From: Streptomyces sp. Ncost-T10-10d
GTDB taxonomy: Bacteria > Actinomycetota > Actinomycetes > Streptomycetales > Streptomycetaceae
Direction of reading: 5' to 3'
DNA length: 64,000 nt
Assembly (NCBI RefSeq): GCF_900091955.1
Contig: NZ_FMDF01000130.1
Location: forward strand, 1 to 64,000
The position numbers and the translations under genes are program-made. The notes under the pieces were generated by a model. The model was not told where the DNA came from. It saw only the letters and a program-made list of their open reading frames with translations, and did not search any database. This document shows positions 59,193 through 64,000 of this stretch, piece after piece (position 1 is the first letter of the stretch; each line of letters opens with the position of its first letter).

Positions 59193-59287
59193 CGGACCGG
59201 CGGTCCGTCAGCTCTTGCACGATCAGCACCAGCCGGGTTGAGCCCCCAACCCAGCCGCCCCCACTGACAACGCCCGCCGGGGTGGGA

Positions 59288-59347
59288 ACGGCCCGCGGGG
59301 GCGCCCCGGCCCGTGGAAATGCGGCCGGAACGCCCCCGCGGGGCCGT
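59288..59347 (-). terminator. Terminator after the class I fumarase gene
   Basis: ACGGCCCGCGGGGGCG (59288-59303) pairs with CGCCCCCGCGGGGCCGT (59331-59347) with one bulged base; the 27-nt loop contains a smaller CGGCC/GGCCG pairing. It begins 31 bp after the fumarase stop. Confidence 0.75.
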
Positions 59348-59377
59348 ACCTGTCGTGCCTCGGCACGCCTCAGTTCA

Positions 59378-61045
<1,668 letters not shown>

Positions 61046-61241
61046 TACGGCCATTCCTCACTCGGCAGACAGCGGCTGACCTCCCTTGGGCAGCGCACCC
61101 ACCAGGGTAGAGCGCCGCGCGGACGCCGAAGCTGTGAGGTAAGGCTCAGTCCGGCATCCGCAGGGGAGCGGCACGAGGGCGACACGGCGGAGGCGCGGTG
61201 GGGACTAGTCGCGATCTATCGCGTTTGGGTACCCTGGGCCG

Positions 61242-61904
61242 GTGGACCTCGAAAAGCACCCCCAGCAGCCCGTAGCCCCGGCGGAGCCGGCCGGTATCCG
61301 CGCCTCCGACGCGGACCGTGACCGGATCGCGGACATCCTGCGCGAGGCCATGGCCGAGGGCCGGCTCACCGCTGAGGAACACGCCGAGCGGGTCGATGCG
61401 GTCTACCGCGCCAAGACCATCGGCGAACTGGAGCCGCTGGTACGGGATCTGCCTGCCCCCGGGGGCGCCTCCCGCTCGGCCGCCGAGCCCGGTGCCTTCG
61501 GCCACGAGAGCCCCACGGGCCCGGCCGAGAACATGGTGGCGATCTTCAGCAGCTCCACCCGCAAGGGCCGTTGGCGGGTCGGTGGCCGTACGAACGCCTT
61601 TGCGCTCTTCGGCAGCGTGGAGATCGATCTGACCGAGGCGCTTTTCGGCCAGAGGCTCACGGTGATCAATGCGACCGCCATCTTCGGAAGTGTCGACATC
61701 AAGGTCCCCGAGAACATCTCGCTGCGCGGCAGCGGGACGGGCGTCTTCGGCAATTTCGAAGTCGCCACACTGGAATCCGCGGACCCCGAAGCGCCAGTGG
61801 TGGTCGTCAACGGCTATTCGGTGTTCGGCAGCGTCGAGGCGAAGCCCAAGCGCGGGAAGTTCATTGCGGATCTCCAGGACCGGCTGCGTAAATACCTCGG
61901 CTAG
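61242..61904 (+). CDS. DUF1707 / LiaF-like cell-wall-stress protein
   Basis: A protein of 220 aa from the GTG at 61242; TACCCT six bases upstream predicts a leaderless mRNA. The DUF1707 SHOCT-like N-domain (IRASDADRDRIADILREAMA, then LTAEEHAERVDAVYRAKT and LEPLVRDLP) is followed by a beta-helix-like C-domain with repeated FGSVEIDL, FGSVDIKVP and FGSVEAKPKRG units (LiaF C-terminal type). No TM helix is visible. Function unproven; LiaF-like domains are linked to envelope stress sensing. Confidence 0.85.
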   Translation: MDLEKHPQQPVAPAEPAGIRASDADRDRIADILREAMAEGRLTAEEHAERVDAVYRAKTIGELEPLVRDLPAPGGASRSAAEPGAFGHESPTGPAENMVAIFSSSTRKGRWRVGGRTNAFALFGSVEIDLTEALFGQRLTVINATAIFGSVDIKVPENISLRGSGTGVFGNFEVATLESADPEAPVVVVNGYSVFGSVEAKPKRGKFIADLQDRLRKYLG

Positions 61905-62105
61905 GACCCGGCCGGGAACGGCGCGGTCCGTCCCGCTGCGACTCTTCCGAACTGCTCTGACACTCCTTCGAGAACAAGCCATATTCCTGACCGGCCGCAA
62001 TTCCGCAGCCCGGATCAAGTGCCACTCAGTGCATAGGCGTGCGCACAGCGGGTAGGGAGTGCTGCATCGTCTCTCGCTCGCGAAAGCCGTCGTCAGGAGT
62101 AGACC

Positions 62106-62486
62106 GTGCTGCAACTGCCGCATCAGCCCCTGCAGGTCGCTGCCGTCCCTCCCCAGCGCACCCCCGCGCGGGAGGACGAGGCCGGCCCCTGGCACTCGGA
62201 GGCGGTGTGCCGCCGGGACGAAGCCGGGCTGTTCTTCGCCCCGTCGAAGGAGCCGACTGCTGCCAGACTCGCGCGCGAGGAGTCCGCGAAGCGGGTCTGC
62301 GCGCGCTGCCCGGTGATGGTCGAATGCCAGGAACACGCACTCATGCAGCCGGAGCCGTACGGGGTGTGGGGCGGCCTCACCGCCGCCGAACGCCGCGTGG
62401 TGCTCGCCCGTCGCAGACGGCGCGAGATGGAACTCAAGGCATCGTCCGCATCCTCCGCCACGGGCCGCATAGCCGCGGCGGGCTGA
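62106..62486 (+). CDS. WhiB-like (Wbl) iron-sulfur transcription factor
   Basis: A protein of 126 aa from the GTG at 62106. Four conserved cysteines, Cys35, Cys65, Cys68 and Cys74, sit in VCRRDEAGLFFAPSKE and RVCARCPVMVEC and bind a [4Fe-4S] cluster. The G[VI]WGG turn is in PYGVWGGLTAAERR, and a basic tail (RRRRREMELK) follows. Wbl proteins bind the principal sigma factor and act in development, redox sensing or antibiotic resistance. The place between DUF1707 and glpX matches the Streptomyces location I associate with wblI, but I do not assign the symbol. Confidence 0.93.
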   Translation: MLQLPHQPLQVAAVPPQRTPAREDEAGPWHSEAVCRRDEAGLFFAPSKEPTAARLAREESAKRVCARCPVMVECQEHALMQPEPYGVWGGLTAAERRVVLARRRRREMELKASSASSATGRIAAAG

Positions 62487-62541
62487 CCGGCCGCCGGGGT
62501 GCCGGGGGCCTGCCTGAACCGGTCCGCTCGCGTCCGTACCG

Positions 62542-62580
62542 CGAAGAGGCGCCCCCACCGCACACGGGGGCGCCTCTTCG
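62542..62580. terminator. Bidirectional terminator between the wbl and glpX genes
   Basis: CGAAGAGGCGCCCCC (62542-62556) and GGGGGCGCCTCTTCG (62566-62580): perfect 15-bp stem, 9-nt loop, convergent genes. Confidence 0.9.
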
Positions 62581-62611
62581 CGTTCTGCTCCCCGGGCCTC
62601 GGGGGCGGGAC

Positions 62612-63643
62612 CTACTTGGCGCGGTCGAAGTCGATCGCGCTGTAGGCACGCAGCTTCGACAGCCGGTGGGTCGAGTCGATCTTCCGGATGGTGCCGGACT
62701 TGGACCGCATGACGATCGACTCGGTGGTCGCCGTTTCCGCGCGGTACCGCACACCGCGCATCAGCTCACCGTCCGTGATGCCGGTCGCGACGAAGAACAC
62801 GTTGTCGCCGCTGACCAGGTCGTCGGTGGACAGGACCCGGTCCAGGTCGTGTCCGGCGTCCAGCGCGCGCTGCCGCTCGGCCTCGTCCTTCGGCCAGAGC
62901 TTGCCCTGGATGACACCGCCGAGGCACTTTATGGCGCAGGCCGAGATGATGCCCTCGGGGGTGCCGCCGATGCCCATGAGCAGGTCGACGCCGGTCCCCT
63001 CGCGGGCGGCCATGATCGAGCCCGCGACATCGCCGTCGGAGATGAACTTGATCCGGGCGCCGGTCTCCCGGATCTCCTTGACGATGCCGTCGTGGCGGGG
63101 GCGGTCGAGGATGACGACGGTGACGTCCTCGGGGGCGGAGTTCTTCGCCTTCGCGACCCGGCGGATGTTCACCGCGACAGGCGCGTTGATGTCGACGAAG
63201 TCGGCGGCCTCGGGGCCGGTGACCAGCTTGTCCATGTAGAAGACCGCGGACGGGTCGAACATGGCGCCGCGGTCGGCGGCGGCCAGTACGGCGATCGCGT
63301 TCGGCATGCCCTTGGCGTTCAGGGTCGTACCGTCGATCGGGTCAACGGCGATGTCGACCTCGGGACCGGTGCCGTCACCGACGCGCTCGCCGTTGAACAG
63401 CATGGGGGCCTCGTCCTTCTCGCCCTCGCCGATGACGACGACGCCGTTCATCGAGACGGTGGAGACGAGGGTCCGCATGGCCTTCACGGCGGCGCCGTCG
63501 GCGCCGATCTTGTCGCCGCGGCCGACCCAGCGCCCTGCTGCCATGGCGGCGGCCTCGGTGACCCGGACCAGCTCCAGGGCGAGGTTGCGGTCGGGGGCCT
63601 CCGGGGAGACCTCTAGCTGAGACGGCAGATGATGCTCGGACAT
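62612..63643 (-). CDS. glpX: Class II fructose-1,6-bisphosphatase GlpX
   Basis: A protein of 343 aa from the ATG at 63643, after GAAAGGTG. Lithium-sensitive phosphatase fold motifs: VVIGEGEKDEAPML, VDPIDGTTLNAKGMPN (metal site) and LLMGIGGTPEGIISACAI. It removes the 1-phosphate of fructose 1,6-bisphosphate in gluconeogenesis; actinobacteria commonly rely on this class II enzyme. Convergent with the wbl gene and divergent from the DUF4245 gene. Confidence 0.96.
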   Translation of the reverse strand: MSEHHLPSQLEVSPEAPDRNLALELVRVTEAAAMAAGRWVGRGDKIGADGAAVKAMRTLVSTVSMNGVVVIGEGEKDEAPMLFNGERVGDGTGPEVDIAVDPIDGTTLNAKGMPNAIAVLAAADRGAMFDPSAVFYMDKLVTGPEAADFVDINAPVAVNIRRVAKAKNSAPEDVTVVILDRPRHDGIVKEIRETGARIKFISDGDVAGSIMAAREGTGVDLLMGIGGTPEGIISACAIKCLGGVIQGKLWPKDEAERQRALDAGHDLDRVLSTDDLVSGDNVFFVATGITDGELMRGVRYRAETATTESIVMRSKSGTIRKIDSTHRLSKLRAYSAIDFDRAK

Positions 63644-63785
63644 CGGAGCGCACCTTTCTGTACGGCGACGACCGGAAGAGGGTGCTCTGACTCTATCGTC
63701 AGGTCGACAGAATGAGCAGGCCGGGTCACGTATGAGCGGGCTGCCCCCGGTCCGGGTCCATCAGGCCTGATGCGACCATGGACCC

Positions 63786-64000
63786 GTGGCTAGCAAGCGA
63801 GGCAAGCAGACAGTGCGGGACATGTTCCTGTCGATGGCGGTGATCTCCGCTGCGGCAGGGCTCGTTTACATCTTCATTCCGCACGACGAGAACGCCAACC
63901 CGGTCAAGGCGGTCGACTACCGGGTGGAGCTCCTGACGGCGCGGCGCGCGGCACCGTACCCGGTGGCCGCCCCGGACGGACTGGCCAAGGAGTGGAAGCC
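63786..64000 (+). CDS. DUF4245 family membrane protein, N-terminal part
   Basis: The frame is open from the GTG at 63786 to the right edge (71 codons seen; the rest lies outside). MASKRGKQTVRDMFLSMAVI, a single TM helix (VISAAAGLVYIFIP) and VKAVDYRVELLTARRAAPYP are the hallmarks of DUF4245 proteins, found next to glpX in Streptomyces. One N-in helix with an exterior C-domain; function unknown. Confidence 0.88.
   Translation, partial: MASKRGKQTVRDMFLSMAVISAAAGLVYIFIPHDENANPVKAVDYRVELLTARRAAPYPVAAPDGLAKEWK

Overview
High-GC actinobacterial chromosome, almost certainly Streptomyces: strong third-position GC, many GTG starts with GGAGG-type ribosome sites, several apparently leaderless genes, and a WhiB-family regulator, a 6C RNA, a DUF1707 protein, an SCO2400-type zinc-ribbon protein and two unrelated fumarases. 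I see no tRNA or rRNA gene, CRISPR array, intact insertion sequence or biosynthetic gene cluster.

Region by region. 0-10 kb holds accessory genes: VOC proteins, a serine hydrolase, a Ser/Thr kinase fused to a 14-TM MFS exporter, a decayed sugar-ABC permease fragment beside it, a zinc-ribbon protein, an F420-type oxidoreductase, a membrane PP2C phosphatase and a DinB protein. 10-14.6 kb is a two-component system followed by an MMPL exporter. 15.5-22 kb is the most unusual part. It holds two large proteins of the same design: four TM helices, a cytoplasmic linker, then an internal class III (Flp-type) prepilin motif. One ends in a predicted Tox-REase-5 nuclease and is followed by a probable Imm52 immunity protein. 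The other ends in a long domain with an EF-hand loop and heads a convergent operon with a lipoprotein and a DUF3592 protein. 22-25.5 kb is an amine/alcohol-type locus (permease, Zn alcohol dehydrogenase, divergent XRE-cupin regulator) with twin 17-bp operators.

25.5-33 kb carries a PIG-V-like membrane glycosyltransferase, a 165-bp palindromic MITE-like repeat, DUF192, an A24 prepilin peptidase, a methyltransferase, a winged-helix protein, a lipoprotein, the 6C RNA and an aldo-keto reductase. 33-40.7 kb is conserved: polyprenyl diphosphate synthase, PIN-PhoH, an SLT-domain secreted protein, an AI-2E exporter, and ahpC-ahpD divergent from oxyR. 40.7-45.7 kb has a PadR-ABC-FtsX operon and an SPFH-RHH pair. 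45.9-52.8 kb has a class A PBP, a catalase, a GAF-SpoIIE-ATPase phosphatase and a DUF402 protein. 52.8-64 kb has class II fumarase, a GDSL esterase with a ricin-type domain, M18 aminopeptidase, an MFS transporter, class I fumarase, DUF1707, WhiB-like protein, glpX and a DUF4245 protein cut by the window edge.

Working links: AhpC/AhpD/OxyR and catalase form a peroxide defence group. The fumarases and GlpX belong to central carbon metabolism. The prepilin peptidase 6-12 kb from the two prepilin-motif proteins could process them, which would make 15.6-28.5 kb one functional neighbourhood. That link is inference.
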